From Miscanthus floridulus (lineage: Eukaryota > Streptophyta > Magnoliopsida > Poales > Poaceae): DNA of 64,000 nucleotides. Below the pieces are notes generated by a model. It did not search any database. It saw nothing but the letters and a program-made list of their open reading frames with translations, and was not told the DNA's origin. The stretch spans positions 84,213,928 through 84,277,927 of the forward strand of contig NC_089583.1 in the NCBI RefSeq assembly GCF_019320115.1. The letters are read 5' to 3'. Position 1 is the stretch's first letter; the number at the start of each line of letters is the position of its first letter. Of the stretch, positions 23,689-34,986 are shown piece by piece. Position numbers and translations under genes: made by a program.

Positions 23689-24415
23689 ACGTGTATGGAA
23701 CGCACGACTGCAACTTGTATTGCCTGATCTTCATAGTAGAGCATAAGTAAACTTGATAACTATCATTGCATGACCTGATGGAGAGGTAGCGCACCATGAG
23801 ATCTTGCACCCACGACAAACTGCCGAGACATCCACCCTTTCATGTGCCGACAAAACCAGTCCACGCAATCACGCCATATAGACATGAAGGCACGAACTGG
23901 GTGAACCAAAGTTCGGTGTTCTACAACCCCCTCAGGAGTTGAAAGAATGAAAGTTGTAAAGCACTCATGACTTACCAAAGATTCCAAATATTCTCGCCAT
24001 GAGAGGAGAAACACACACACAAGGTGGCTGTATTTTAACCAAAAGAGACTCTTACATAGAAGGATTACATGGGTATTTATACAATGATAAAAAGTATGTG
24101 AAAAGTTGACACTTAATCTGGGTGCTAACCACCATACCAAAGGTCCTCTTTACTTTTGGCTAACTGAAGTGGAAACTCAAGCAATCTCTTCAATTCTCGT
24201 GCAGGTGCTGGGCTGCATATGCACCTTCCACTAAAATGATCATAACTCTTAGCTCGAAAGTCCAAAAGATGCACCGTTTGTTGCATTGGGAACTAGACTT
24301 CAATATCTTTCTGTTGATATGGAATAAGGATGCGGAAACGTGGCCCAGTTTTGCAGGTATAGCTATAACAAGCTGTTGAATCATAGTAGAGGTTGATTTA
24401 TCCTTGTCCACATCA
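23689..24415 (-). mobile_element. Inverted LTR, head-to-head with the forward one
   Basis: From ACGTGTATGGAACGCACGAC onward this is the reverse complement of the same LTR, missing only about its last 18 bp. It ends TCCTTGTCCACATCA at 24415. The reversed polypurine tract TTCTCTCTCCCTTC follows at 24416-24429. Confidence 0.85.
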
Positions 24416-24758
24416 TTCTCTCTCCCTTCGAAATGAGTCGTCCTCGACTCGTGCTCGTAGCATCAACATTGGACGAACATTATTGGAAACTTGACTCAAG
24501 AAAGAACAAAAAAAACAAGACTTGACGACGCAAGATAACTACAAACTCGAGCGCAAACTGAGAACAACTCCATATAGTGAGAACCAAACCATCGAATTGA
24601 CCCGACGCAATGAGAGGAAACCAATGTTTAAATCTCTCAATGCACCCTATCAGCATTCTGACTTGACTCAACACTATCTAGGAATTGAATACCAATCTAC
24701 AAAGGAAGCTTGTAAGGATAATCAGCTCACACCATGACAACCAAGGCTCTAAATACCA
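24416..24758 (-). mobile_element. Inverted short internal domain with degenerate primer site
   Basis: This is the reverse complement of 22757-23098. The primer site survives as GGCTCTAAATACCA (24745-24758), altered from GGCTCTGATACCA. Confidence 0.8.
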
Positions 24759-24760
24759 AA

Positions 24761-25440
24761 TGATGTGTGTACATGTAGAGAACACATGACTACAACTTGT
24801 ATGGCCCAATCTTCATGGTGGAGCATAAGTAAACTTGATAACTATCATTGCATGACCTGATGGAGAGGTAGCGCACCACGAGATCTTGCACCCGCGACGA
24901 ACTGCCGAGATATCCACCCTTTCATGCGCCGACAAAACCAGTCCATGCAATCACGCCATATAGACATGAAGGCATGAACTGGGTGAACCGCAGTTCGGCG
25001 TTCTACAACTCCCTCAGGAATCAAAAGAACAAGTGTTGCAAGCCTCTCAAGACTCACGCATAAACAAAACTCCACGAGTTTGTGTATTCTAAATTCAGCT
25101 AATCAAGATCTGACCTTTCATTGTCTAGTACAAGATATATATAGGGATAGGGACGTTCAGCTTGGAGTAAATGGCAGCATGCGCATGCACCAGTGGATTT
25201 TGTGGCTGGTTCACGCGTCTTTCAGCTTCTGATAGCAGTTACTAAAATGGGCATAACTCTTTATTGGGAAGTCCAAATAATGAGCCGTTTGATGGGCTGG
25301 AAAGTAGACTTGAAGACGCTTCCATCCACGTATAGAACACCGTCTAACTCCTTGTATTCTGTCCGCGGTGATGCTTGGAATCCGTACCATGTATCAGTCA
25401 TCTAGCTTCTGGTTGCATTTCCATGCAAAGGTGATGAACC
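24761..25440 (-). mobile_element. LTR shared by the inverted short element and the gag-pol element (variant subfamily)
   Basis: The window-strand start TGATGTGTGTACATG is the complement of an LTR 3' end. It is close to the other copies as far as about 25020. Beyond that it diverges strongly, although the order of short motifs is still alignable (for example ATTTGGACTTCC beside AAGAGTTATG). The right edge is approximate because no clean TG end or purine tract was found beside the pol stop. Confidence 0.6.
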
Positions 25441-25475
25441 ACCATTTTATTCTTGCACACCATAGGCTTCTTGGT

Positions 25476-28400
25476 TCAAATGTCCAGAGGCTTGAATCTA
25501 TCTTCATCCCATGCTAGTTCATACACTCCATCATTCCTAAGGACATTGGAACAAGAACTCAAAAGCATAGGCTCATTCAACATAAACTGATTATTAAACA
25601 TAAGGTTAGCGTTCACCTGAGAATGAATTTCCTTCTCTAATTGTTTAGCTCTACTTCTTGTAATTGGACTAGCTTTATCAAGTGGAGTTTCATTTGAAGA
25701 TGAGTGAATGCTAGGAATGTCCTCATTAGCCTCCCCCTCTTGGGAAGGAGTCATCCTTGACTCAGGCTCACCAGGAAATGGAAGCAAGTCTTTGACATTG
25801 AATGTGGTACTCACATTGGAATATTCAGGTGGCAGCTCAAGTTTGTAAGCATTATCATTTATCTATTGGAGAACCTTGAACGGACCATCACCCCTAGGGG
25901 ATAACTTACTCTTACGCTGTTGGGGAAAGCGATCCTTGCGTAGATGCAACCATACAAGATCTCCTGGCTGGAATGTAACCTTCTTACCTTTGTTTGCTTG
26001 CTTTGCATATTGTGCTGATTTCTTCTCAATATTCTTTCTTGTCTCCACATGTAACCGCTTGATAAAGTCTGATCTTTTCGTAGCATCCAAGTTAACTTGT
26101 TCCTGTAATGGTAAAGGCAAAATATCCATGGGAGTATGCGGTTTAAACCCATAAACAATTTCAAATGGACAAGAGTTTGTTGTAGAATGGACTGCCCTGT
26201 TATAAGCAAATTCAACATGTGGAAGGCAGTCTTACCAGAGCTTCAAATTCTTTTTCAACACAGCATGCAACATGGTTAACAAGGTACGGTTGACAACTTC
26301 TGTTTGCCCATCCGTTTGTGGATGACAAGTGGTTGAAAATAACAACTTTGTGCCAAGCTTAGCCCACAATGTCTTCCAAAAGTAGCTGAGAAATTTTGTA
26401 TCTCGGTCTGAAACAATAGTCTTTGGAACTCCATATAAACAAACGATCTCCCTGAAAAACAAATCAGCAATGTGTGAAGCATCATCGCTCTTATGACATG
26501 GGATAAAATGTGCCATTTTAGAAAAGCGATCTACAACAACATAAATAGAATCCCTCCTCCTCTGAGACCGAGGTAACCCCAGAACAAAGTCCATAGATAT
26601 ATCTTCCCAAGGTACATGTGGAATAGGTAATGGAGTATATAAACCATGGGGATTGAGGCAGGACTTAGCTTTCAAGCCAACGATGCAGCACCCAACGTGC
26701 CGCTGGACATCACGTCGCATATGTGGCCAAAAGAAATGATTAGAGAGCATGTCCAATGTCTTTTTGACACCAAAATAACCAGCCAGTCCACCTGCATGTG
26801 CTTCCTGCAAAAGAACTTGACGAATCGAACAAGCTGGAATGCATATTTTGTTAGTCCGAAACAAGAAGCCATCATGCACATAATATTTATCCCAACCTTT
26901 TCCATCAATGCAATGAGAGAAAGGTTCGTTAAAATCAGCATCAACAGCATAAAGTGTTTTAATGGATTCCAAACCAAGCACTTTTGTATCTAGTTGTGTA
27001 ATCAATGCACATCTTCTAGACAAGGCATCGGCAACAATGTTATCTTTACCACGCTTATGTTTGACAACATAGGGAAACGTTTCAATGAACTCAATCCATT
27101 TAGCATGTCGATGGTTCAGCTTGCCTTGGCTTTTAAGATATTTCAATGCTTCATGATCAGAATGAATTACAAATTCTTTAGGTAACAAGTAATGGTGCTA
27201 AACTTCCAAAACGCGAACTAAGGCATAAAGCTCTTTGTCATAAACCGAGTAATTTAGATGTGGACCATTTAGCTTTTCAGAAAAGTAGGCAACATGTTTA
27301 CCTTCTTGCAGCAGTACACCTCCTATGCCAATACCACTTGCATCACATTCGATCTCAAATGTCTTACCAAAATCAGGAAGTTGTAGCAGCGGTGCTTCAC
27401 AAAGCTATGTTTTCAGTGTGTGAAATGCTAGGTCTTCGTCATGGCCCCACTTGAATGGAACATCCTTCTTTGTGAGATTGTTAAGGGGTGCAGCGAGGGT
27501 GCTGAATTTTTTGACAAAACGCCTATAGAAACTTGCAAGACCATGAAAGCTTCGAACTTGGCTCACATTTACCGGTGTAGGCCAATCCTGTATTTCTTTA
27601 ACCTTCTCTTCATCAACCCGAATACCATCTGCAGAAACAACAAAGCCAAGGAAAACAACACGGTCTGTGCAAAAGGTGCACTTAGCAATGTTGCCATACA
27701 ATTTCTCTTCCCTCAAAACAGCAAGTACTTGACGGATATGATCAAGATGTTCATCAAATGATTTGCTATAGATCAGAATATCATCAAAATAAACAACTAC
27801 AAACTTGCCAATGAAAGCTCGTAAAACATGGTTCATTAAGCGCATAAAAGTTGAAGGAGCATTTGTCAAGCCAAATGGCATCACAAGCCATTCATAGAGA
27901 CCAATTTTAGTTTTGAACGTTGTTTTCCATTCATCACCAAGTTTCATGCGGATTTGATGATAGCCACTACGCAAATCAATCTTGGTGAAAATGATGGAAC
28001 CACTCAATTCATCTAACATGTCATCAAGTCATGGAATGGGATGGCAATATCGAACAGTTATAGCATTGATAGCACGACAATCAACACACATGTGCCAAGA
28101 GTCATCTTTCTTTGGAACTAAAAGAATGGGAATAGCACATGGTGATAAGGATTCATGAACATACCCTTTGTCCAAAAGCTCTTTTACCTATCGCAGAATT
28201 TCCTTTGTCTCGGTGGGATTGGTGTGGTAGGCTGGACGATTTGGAAGAGAAGCACCTGGTACCAAATCAATTTGATGCTCAATTCCACAGAGTGGAGGAA
28301 GTCCAGCTGGTATCTCATCGGGAAAAACATCTTCGAAGTCCTGTAAGAGATCAAGAACAACACTAGGCAGCGATGAAGGTAAATCGTTAGTTGAAAGTAG

Positions 28401-29992
28401 GACCTCCTTGTGCAAGAGCATAAAGAATGGGGCTATGGTGTTTCTCACTTCTCTCATATCACTCTTGCTTACAAAGAGACACTCAGTGTGGCGTGGCTGT
28501 TTAGGATTGGCATGAGTCTTTATGTGGCTGGATGGGTTAGAACTCTCTCCCTTACTTGTGTTGGGGATCTCACTCAATTTTCTTTTGTCAGATTCCTCTC
28601 TTTTCTTGCGAGCCATATCTGAAGCATGTATCTCCTCTGGAGATAATGGAATAAGAACCACCTTCTTGTCATTGTGAATGAAAGTGTGTTTGTTAGACCG
28701 TCCAAAATGCACCGAGTCCACATTAAATTGCCAGGGCCGACCAAGCAGCAAATGGCATGCTTGCATGGGGACAATATCACAATCCACCTCTCCATGATAA
28801 TCACCAATGGAAAATGACAAACGAATCATGGCTAAAACCTTAACTGTCCCAGAATTATTCAACCACTGCATATGGTATGGATGTGGATGGCGACGTGGCT
28901 GCAAGCCAAGCTTCTCAACAAGCAAAGCACTAACAATATTATTGCAGCTCCCACCATCTATGATGAAACGGCACACTTGTCCTTTCACTTTGCATCTGGA
29001 TTGAAACAAATTATGGCGTTGTCCTTGTTCAGCAGCAACAAATTGAGTAGAAAGAACTCGCCTCACCACCAAAGAAGGAGATGGTGTGTTCATTATAGAA
29101 CGCGTCAAATCAGGAAAATCAGCAAGCAACTCATCAAAATCATCACTAGTAATCTCGTCGAAAGATGGAGAAACAACATCTTGTAATAGGTCATTGTGAG
29201 CAAAAGTTGGAATAGGTTGAATGGCTAAACAATTTAGACCTAGCTCAAATGTACCATCCTCTGCTGAATACTCACAAGTGTCAAGATTAAAATCTGCAAA
29301 TACATTGTTAAACTCGTCCTCCTCTTCACTTTGGGAATCATAAGAACCATCAGCAAGTGCAATAATAGTACGACAATTGGGACATTCAGCTTGCTTATGC
29401 CCATGACCACCACACTTAAAACACTCAATCTTGCTTGTCTTGCGTTGGGTGGCTGCAGTAGAAGAAGTGGGCTGACTTGAACTCGCAGCTTTACCTTTCA
29501 CATCCAATTGTTTGGAAGAAGTTGGAAGATATCTATTTGCTCCACGAGATGAGGATTTGGGCGTTGCAGCTCCTTGCTGTTGGAATTGAGGCGTGACATC
29601 CCCTTGCTGTTGGGAATGACGCCATGAAGCATTGTATTTGTAAGACGTAGCAATTTGCCTTTCAGCCCTCTTTGCAAAATGAACCAACTCGGTGAGACAT
29701 GTGTAGGTTGTCATATCCACTTTATCAGCAATGGGTTTATTGAGGCCAACTAGAAACCGAGCCATTGTGGATTCCTCATCTTCAGTTATCCCTGTACGAA
29801 GTACACACATTTCCAATTCTTGAAAATATTCATCAATAGTACGAGTACCTTGCACAAGACGTTTCAGCTTCAAATGTAGATCACGAGAGTAATATGCTGG
29901 AACAAAACGACGTCACATTTCTCTCTTCATGTCTTCCCAAGTTATACGAACATGCCCAACTCTCTGATATTCAGTACGGACCTGATTCCACC
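25476..29992 (-). pseudogene. Ty3/gypsy gag-pol, 5'-truncated, multiple stops
   Basis: The right edge cuts into gag at its WNQVRTEYQR stretch. Then follow gag (RFVPAYYSRDLH, MARFLVGLN), a CCHC knuckle (CFKCGGHGHKQAEC, about 29430) and a protease region (IIDGGSCNNIVSALL, about 28950). Reverse transcriptase (28170-27405) has [13 protein letters not shown] and [11 protein letters not shown]. RNase H follows ([12 protein letters not shown], then [11 protein letters not shown]). Integrase (26950-26232) has Asp in MDFVLGLP, Asp in [10 protein letters not shown] and Glu in [11 protein letters not shown]. The tail (25859-25476) has GDGPFKVL and VKDLLPFPGEPESR. Stops interrupt it near 28187, 28009, 27404, 27200, 26231 and 25862. 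In the integrase zinc finger the expected second His is Tyr (AGYFGVKKT) and the last Cys is Gly ([10 protein letters not shown]). No chromodomain was recognised. No 5' LTR is present on the right side. Confidence 0.9.
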
Positions 29993-30306
29993 ACGCACAA
30001 CCACGTCCAAACATTGCAGCTGGCTCTTCATAGCCGATCTTACATAGTTCTCCCACTGATCCGCACAACCAATTGAGATCATTCGCCTGAAGATGTTCGG
30101 AGGACAGCCTAGGGCAGTACACCATCAACTGCAATGCAATCATCTCCAAGGCAATGCAGCTCCTCCCAAGTCCTTGCAACCATGTCACTAAATGAAGGCC
30201 TATCATTGAATAGCATAGGCACGCTTTGCATGTCAAAAAACTCAACATATCCATAGTGATCGCTTTCAACGGTGCCTCCATGATATATGGTCACTAGGTT
30301 GTTCAT
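29993..30306 (-). pseudogene. mudrA-like: N-terminus of the MULE transposase, cut off by the gypsy cluster
   Basis: From the ATG at 30306 the frame reads YHGGTVESDHYGYVEF and RPSFSDMVARTWEELHC. A small frameshift near 30110 follows. Then GCPPNIFRRMISIGCADQW and MKSQLQCLDVVVR run up to the gypsy joint at about 29993. Reading resumes at 21817 with IPHGF. In grass MULE transposases these two pieces are adjacent, which is why I join them. The gap appears to be only a few codons (from memory of the family, unverified). Confidence 0.78.
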
Positions 30307-30530
30307 CTAATTCAAACACGTAACGAAACACGTGTCCTTTAGTCCAAATTAGACGATAGATAGTACCTAACAAGTACTTTCTAACTACAAACTAAGTAAT
30401 CAAGATAATAACTACGTATATATTTACAGTGTACTCACTAAATAGCTAGATCATATGTAGATAACTAAAAATATAACGATATATCTAAGTAGCTATCTAA
30501 CTATATCTACGTGCCTATGTGCCTATGTTT

Positions 30531-30571
30531 CTATCTATCTATCTATCTATCTATATATATATATATATATA
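30531..30571. repeat. (CTAT)n(AT)n microsatellite
   Basis: A CTAT tetranucleotide run passes into AT dinucleotides. It lies in the MULE leader or intron upstream of the transposase ATG. Confidence 0.9.
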
Positions 30572-30660
30572 GATCACTAACTAAATCAACTACCTGAGTC
30601 ATCACATTAACTAATAAATAACAAATGCCAACTAAGTAGGTACATTGCATATTCATAATT

Positions 30661-31240
30661 TTTACCTTTCCGGGCCAGCGGACGATGGGCGTGGGTCAGG
30701 CCGAAGATCCGGGCCGATGGTGGTGCAGCAGACGACAGCGGTGGCGCGCGACGGGCGCGGGATGCCCGGGGCTACGCGTGGCGAGTCTGGCTCGACGGGC
30801 GCGGGAGGCGCGCCGGCGGTGGACGGCGGCAAGGCGGGGCGAGGCCGGCGGTGGAGGGCGGCAAGGCGGGCCACGGCCAAGGCCGACGGTGGAGGGCAAG
30901 GTGAGGACGGCGGTGGAGGACAGCGGAGGCGGCGCGGCGCTGCGGCCAACCACGAGCAACAGCGTGGCGCGGGGGGCGGCCTCGGGCGCGTGTGCGGGCA
31001 CGGTGGCGGGCTCAGCGCGGCGCGGCTTGAGCGCGGCCTCAGGCGGGGCGCGGGCGCGGCGCGGCGGGGGCGGTGGTGGGGGCGCGCGGGCACGGTGACG
31101 GGCGCAGGCGTGGGAGCGGGCGCGGGTGCGGCGCGGCAGCGGTGGACCGGCGGGGGCGCGAGCAAGGGCGGTGGCGTCGGCGGCAGTGCTCGGCTAGGGC
31201 AAGAGAGGGAAAAGAAGAGAGGAAAGGCGCGGGCCCGTTA
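30661..31240. other. Very GC-rich MULE leader segment, probably non-coding
   Basis: Around 75-80% GC with GCGGC and GGCGCGGG runs. ORFs are open on both strands simply because stops are rare, and the translations are low-complexity Gly/Ala/Arg. It lies between the terminal repeat at 31241-31475 and the transposase start and may be its promoter, its leader, or captured host sequence. Confidence 0.5.
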
Positions 31241-31475
31241 GATATTTCCGAGCTCGGCGCCAGAGTGACTGGCGCCGAGCTCGGCGCCAAGATCTACGGC
31301 GCCGAGCCCCCTGGTAGGTCATCGACCGTGCCTAGGAGCTCGGCGCCAGAGACGCTGACGCCTAGCTCGGCGTCAGCATCAATGACGCCGAGCTAAGAGT
31401 CTATTTCCTAAATTCTTTTCGCCAGGGGTCTATTCGTGAGAAACTTAAAAAAAAAACAAATTGTAAAAAATTCGG
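31241..31475 (-). repeat. Probable right terminal region of the MULE (CTCGGCGCC-rich)
   Basis: Repeated GAGCTCGGCGCC units end in ATTCGGTC at about 31475. The order of elements (CGGCGCC units, then an A-rich run, then AAATTCGGTC) is the same as in both arms of the inverted-repeat element at 53336-54648. I infer that these are terminal inverted repeats of one MULE family. The left end of this element is not in the window. Confidence 0.5.
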
Positions 31476-33136
31476 TCGTGGCTGCACCTGCATCTCACAA
31501 GTTTCTGTGCAAACAGCAGTAGCTACTGCAGTGAACGGGCCGATAGCAAACACACACACACACTCTTAGGCATTTGTACTATTTACGCGGGCAATCTTAC
31601 CAGTTAAAAAAACTTAGTGTCAATTAGAGAGTGCTTCCGCATAACCATAGATAGGAGAGTACTAGTTTATTGGGCACACACACACACGATCCATCAATCA
31701 TCATCAACGTAATCTGCAAAGCTCTACATCTACAACACAGCTCCAATGTCTTCTGATGGCAATGAAACTACGGAGAAAACAAGCATCAGCAAAGCTGCCT
31801 GGCACGGAGGCCCCAACAAAGAAACCAGATGGACCCGCCCCCAAAAGTTGGGACAGGGCCACGCTGTGACCGAATAATATCACACCTGTCGACCATCGCC
31901 ATGCGTCCTCGACTCCTCGTTGTCGTTGGTGGTGTGCTTCGCTTCCCACTCCTACCGCGGTCGAGCGATCAGAGCATCAGGACCGCAGCCACGACGCCGC
32001 CGTTTAACTTATTGGCCACTGGCCACTGGTGACTGGCCCCAGACAGGACGCCTGGCATGTCCTGGAGCACGTGCACGGACACGAAGCGAAAGCACCAGCA
32101 CGGCCGAGGGTGCCGTGGTCGCAAACAATGCGCCAGCCGCGCGCGTGGTGGCGCACGGTGCACAGCGCGGCAGGAGAGCACAGCGCAGGCGGTCGCGGTC
32201 GGCCTCTCCCCTCTCTGCCTTTCTGGTACGAGCGGCAGCCGGCAGCCGTGGGCTGGCGCCCGTGTCGTGGAGCTGGCGCCCGGATCAGCACGCCACGCCG
32301 CGGCAAGATCGTGTCTCCTCGTCTTGGCCGTTGGGTAATGCGCGCGCTCCACTGACGACTGCCCGGTGTTCCCCCGCGGAAGCAAACCGCGGGTCGAAGA
32401 GCGAGCGCACTTTACAGCGGCGCGGCCGCGGCGGCATCGTTATCGGTGAAACCGAATCAAAAGATCAGGCTGGCCGTTTGCTGAGCAGGGCAAGAACGAG
32501 CGAGCAAGCGAGGAGTGGCTGCGTGGTAGTGGTAGTGCAGGTGCAATGCAGGATCCAGGATCCGATCGCCTGGCCGGCAGGGCGTACGTACGTTCCTGAT
32601 GGCCGTGTGGTTCGGCATTATATCCTCCGTCGGCACGGGCGATCTGTCACTACTGCACGTTCTTCGGCTCGCCCCGCCGGTCCGTCTGCTCTCTGCTGCT
32701 TCGCGCACTTCCTTCCTCGGCCAATAACCGGACGATTAGGCGTAGGCATTATTGCCATCCGATGGCGATTAGCTGCGCCACTAAACAAACGGTGTGGTCC
32801 AATACCTTTTTTGTTTGTCTCCCACAGCATCGTGTGCCCCCTGGGGAACAGATAAGCCCGAGCACGTACTACGTACGAACTGCATACATAATGCACGGAT
32901 GTACATGTTGCATGCTGGCAAAATTATACGCACCCCTGGTACTTTAATACTACTAGTGCTCTACATGCTCCAGTTGGTTATCGTTAGTTACAGATAATGA
33001 GCATCTGCTCATCAGGATTGGGGCCGGTACAGACTACAGAGCTAGCGTGGGAACTCATGCAGCATCTGTACGCGTGCCACTATGAATAATCGTGCGCGGT
33101 TGAGTTTGTGGTGCTGTCAGTGTATAGCTCAATAAC
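31476..33136. other. Intergenic DNA, no gene supported
   Basis: (CA)n runs are near 31553 and 31675. The GC-rich part (31900-32760) has a 311-codon + strand ORF and opposing ORFs with low-complexity Arg/Ala-rich translations; none looks like a protein family. Confidence 0.5.
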
Positions 33137-33144
33137 TGTACATA

Positions 33145-33510
33145 GCAGCGGATCCAGGAAATATTTCAGGGGCTGAACAATGCTGCTCGATCTTAAGTCT
33201 TAGCTCCCCTACGCTATAGAACTTTGTTTAAAAATTCATGAGTGCTCCACAGGAGTTCCACTGCTCCGATACGGGTAGGGGGCTCGAGCGCCCCCTCTCA
33301 GCTCCCCTACGCTATAGAACTTTGTTTAAAAATTCATGAGTGCTCCACAGGAGTTCCACTGCTCCGGTACAGGTAGGGGGCTCGAGCCCCCCCCCCCCCT
33401 CTCAGCTCCCGTAAGTTATAGAACTTTGTTTAAAAATTCATGAATGCTCCACAGGAGTTCCACTGCTCCGGTACAGGTAGGGGGCTCGAGCCTCCCGTTG
33501 GATCCGCCCC
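33145..33510. mobile_element. Non-autonomous hAT-like element with internal tandem repeats
   Basis: A perfect 8-bp direct repeat TGTACATA (33137-33144 and 33511-33518) flanks a 366-bp unit with short inverted ends (GCAGCGGATCCA / TGGATCCGCCCC). An 8-bp duplication is typical of hAT transposons. Inside, a roughly 98-104-bp unit (CTATAGAACTTTGTTTAAAA core at about 33213, 33311 and 33416) is repeated three times, separated by GGGGGCTCGAG and C-tract joints. Confidence 0.75.
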
Positions 33511-33518
33511 TGTACATA

Positions 33519-34160
33519 CATTGTTCGGTGCATGTTCCCTCACGAAGCAAATGAGCCAAACTGGAACATTACTTTACAGTCGGATCACAAATTGTTTCAA
33601 GTCATCCGCTCTTTTGTCAAAAAAAAAAAGTTAGAAAACGACTGTGAACTGTCCATGTACGGAGTAAGACTTTAGGCAAACCGAAGAAGGCTCCGGGCGA
33701 TATAGACATAGTGGAAGCAGTGCTGATTGCTGAAGGACCGCAACAGAAAATGTGGCCCGATGGACTTTCATCAGATAGCTACAAGGTCAATTGTCGGTTG
33801 CATTGTAAAGGTCCATCAGACAGGTGTTCTGCTTATCTAGCCTGAGCTTGTTTCAGCTTATTCTCTCTCACAGAATAGTATTGAATCAATAGAAATCGGC
33901 CGCAATCCGTTCGAGTTGTGACCGGCCAAAATCAGCTAGTTTCCTTGCGCGCTCGTTACAGCGTGGCTGCAGGTAGACTTGCTGCGTTTCTTAGGCATAA
34001 CCATATAAGCCAGGAGCTCACAGACAAGCTGTGTTCAGTAGTGTGACAGGGCAATAGTAGGTCCTGGATTTGTATGCAGAAAGGTACACAAACTTTTTAT
34101 TTTAACGCATGGGCTCAAAGATCGTCGTATCGACTATCCTGATACTTCGCCGAGGTTTTC
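33519..34160. other. Intergenic DNA with a degenerate MITE remnant
   Basis: A CAGCTTATTCTCTCTCACAGAATAGT segment at 33857 resembles the grass MITE remnants at 35605, 47370 and 48770. Nothing else is seen. Confidence 0.4.
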
Positions 34161-34367
34161 TACTCCATCTATTCTGAACTGTAGCTCACTTTAAGTCAAA
34201 TTTATATAAAAAATACATCAACATTGATCTAACAAATTGGTTTCACTAAATTATCCATGAAACATGCCTTGTTACTGCATTTGTTTGAACTTGTGATGTT
34301 GATATATTCTTTTAAAAGCATGGTTAGTAAGTATGAACAGTAAGGCAACCAAGGATTGGAGGGAGTA
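34161..34367. mobile_element. Stowaway-type MITE (Tc1/Mariner)
   Basis: The ends TACTCCATCTATTCTGAA and GGATTGGAGGGAGTA are the inverted Stowaway signature, with TA at both edges. Length is about 207 bp, AT-rich, no ORF. Confidence 0.8.
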
Positions 34368-34834
34368 TGTGTGATGAACTATCCTTGGAAGTAGATGAGA
34401 AGCGGTCAGCTTATTTGACTTACCGTCCTACCTGCTACCTTGCCGCAGATCTTAGGTGCAGTTTTGCCCAACAGTTCATATGCTTACTTGAAGATCTGAT
34501 AATGATAGCCGTATCTGTGAAAGTGAAGGGCGGATGTAAGACGATGGCAACACCGTACCATTTCCTGCAAATCAATACAGTATTAGTACTAGGCAAGAAC
34601 AAATAACACCATAAACAGTGAAGTAGAAATGCATGCTGTCAGTGTCAGTTCGTCAGCTGTAGACGGTAGAGCCAGCTGCCTCCCAGCCTCCCTTTTTCAG
34701 AACTGTGAACTGGGCATGGGCAGTATCCTTGTCCACGGCCATATCGGAGACGGTCAGACGGACACACGGGAGTGGGCAGGCGCCAACCGCAAGAAGACGC
34801 CGTGGCCTTCACCTTGCCAGCGGCAACGGCGCCG

Positions 34835-34986
34835 GTGCATTCATTAATGGCCGCCGCCACCGCTCGCTGGGTGCCTGCCTGGGTCACGGCGGGCTCAGAA
34901 GCAAAGCGAGGTGCATTCATTAATGGCCGCCGCCACCGCTCGCTGGGTGCCTGCCTGGGTCACGGCGGGCTCAGAAGCAAAGCGAG
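34835..34986. repeat. Perfect tandem duplication of 76 bp
   Basis: 34835-34910 and 34911-34986 are identical, starting GTGCATTCATTAATGGCCGC. Identity across both copies means a recent event or an assembly artefact. Confidence 0.92.

Noticed and set aside
22093..24140. Repeated ORFs starting MVWWLAPRLSVNF
   Set aside because: They are translations of the same LTR in forward and inverted copies, not genes.
30645..31241. 198-codon ORF and opposing 167-codon ORF
   Set aside because: About 75-80% GC low-complexity sequence open in several frames; probably MULE leader.
31920..32855. 311-codon + strand ORF
   Set aside because: High-GC, Arg/Ala-rich, no family resemblance, overlapped by equally long ORFs on the other strand; best explained by composition.
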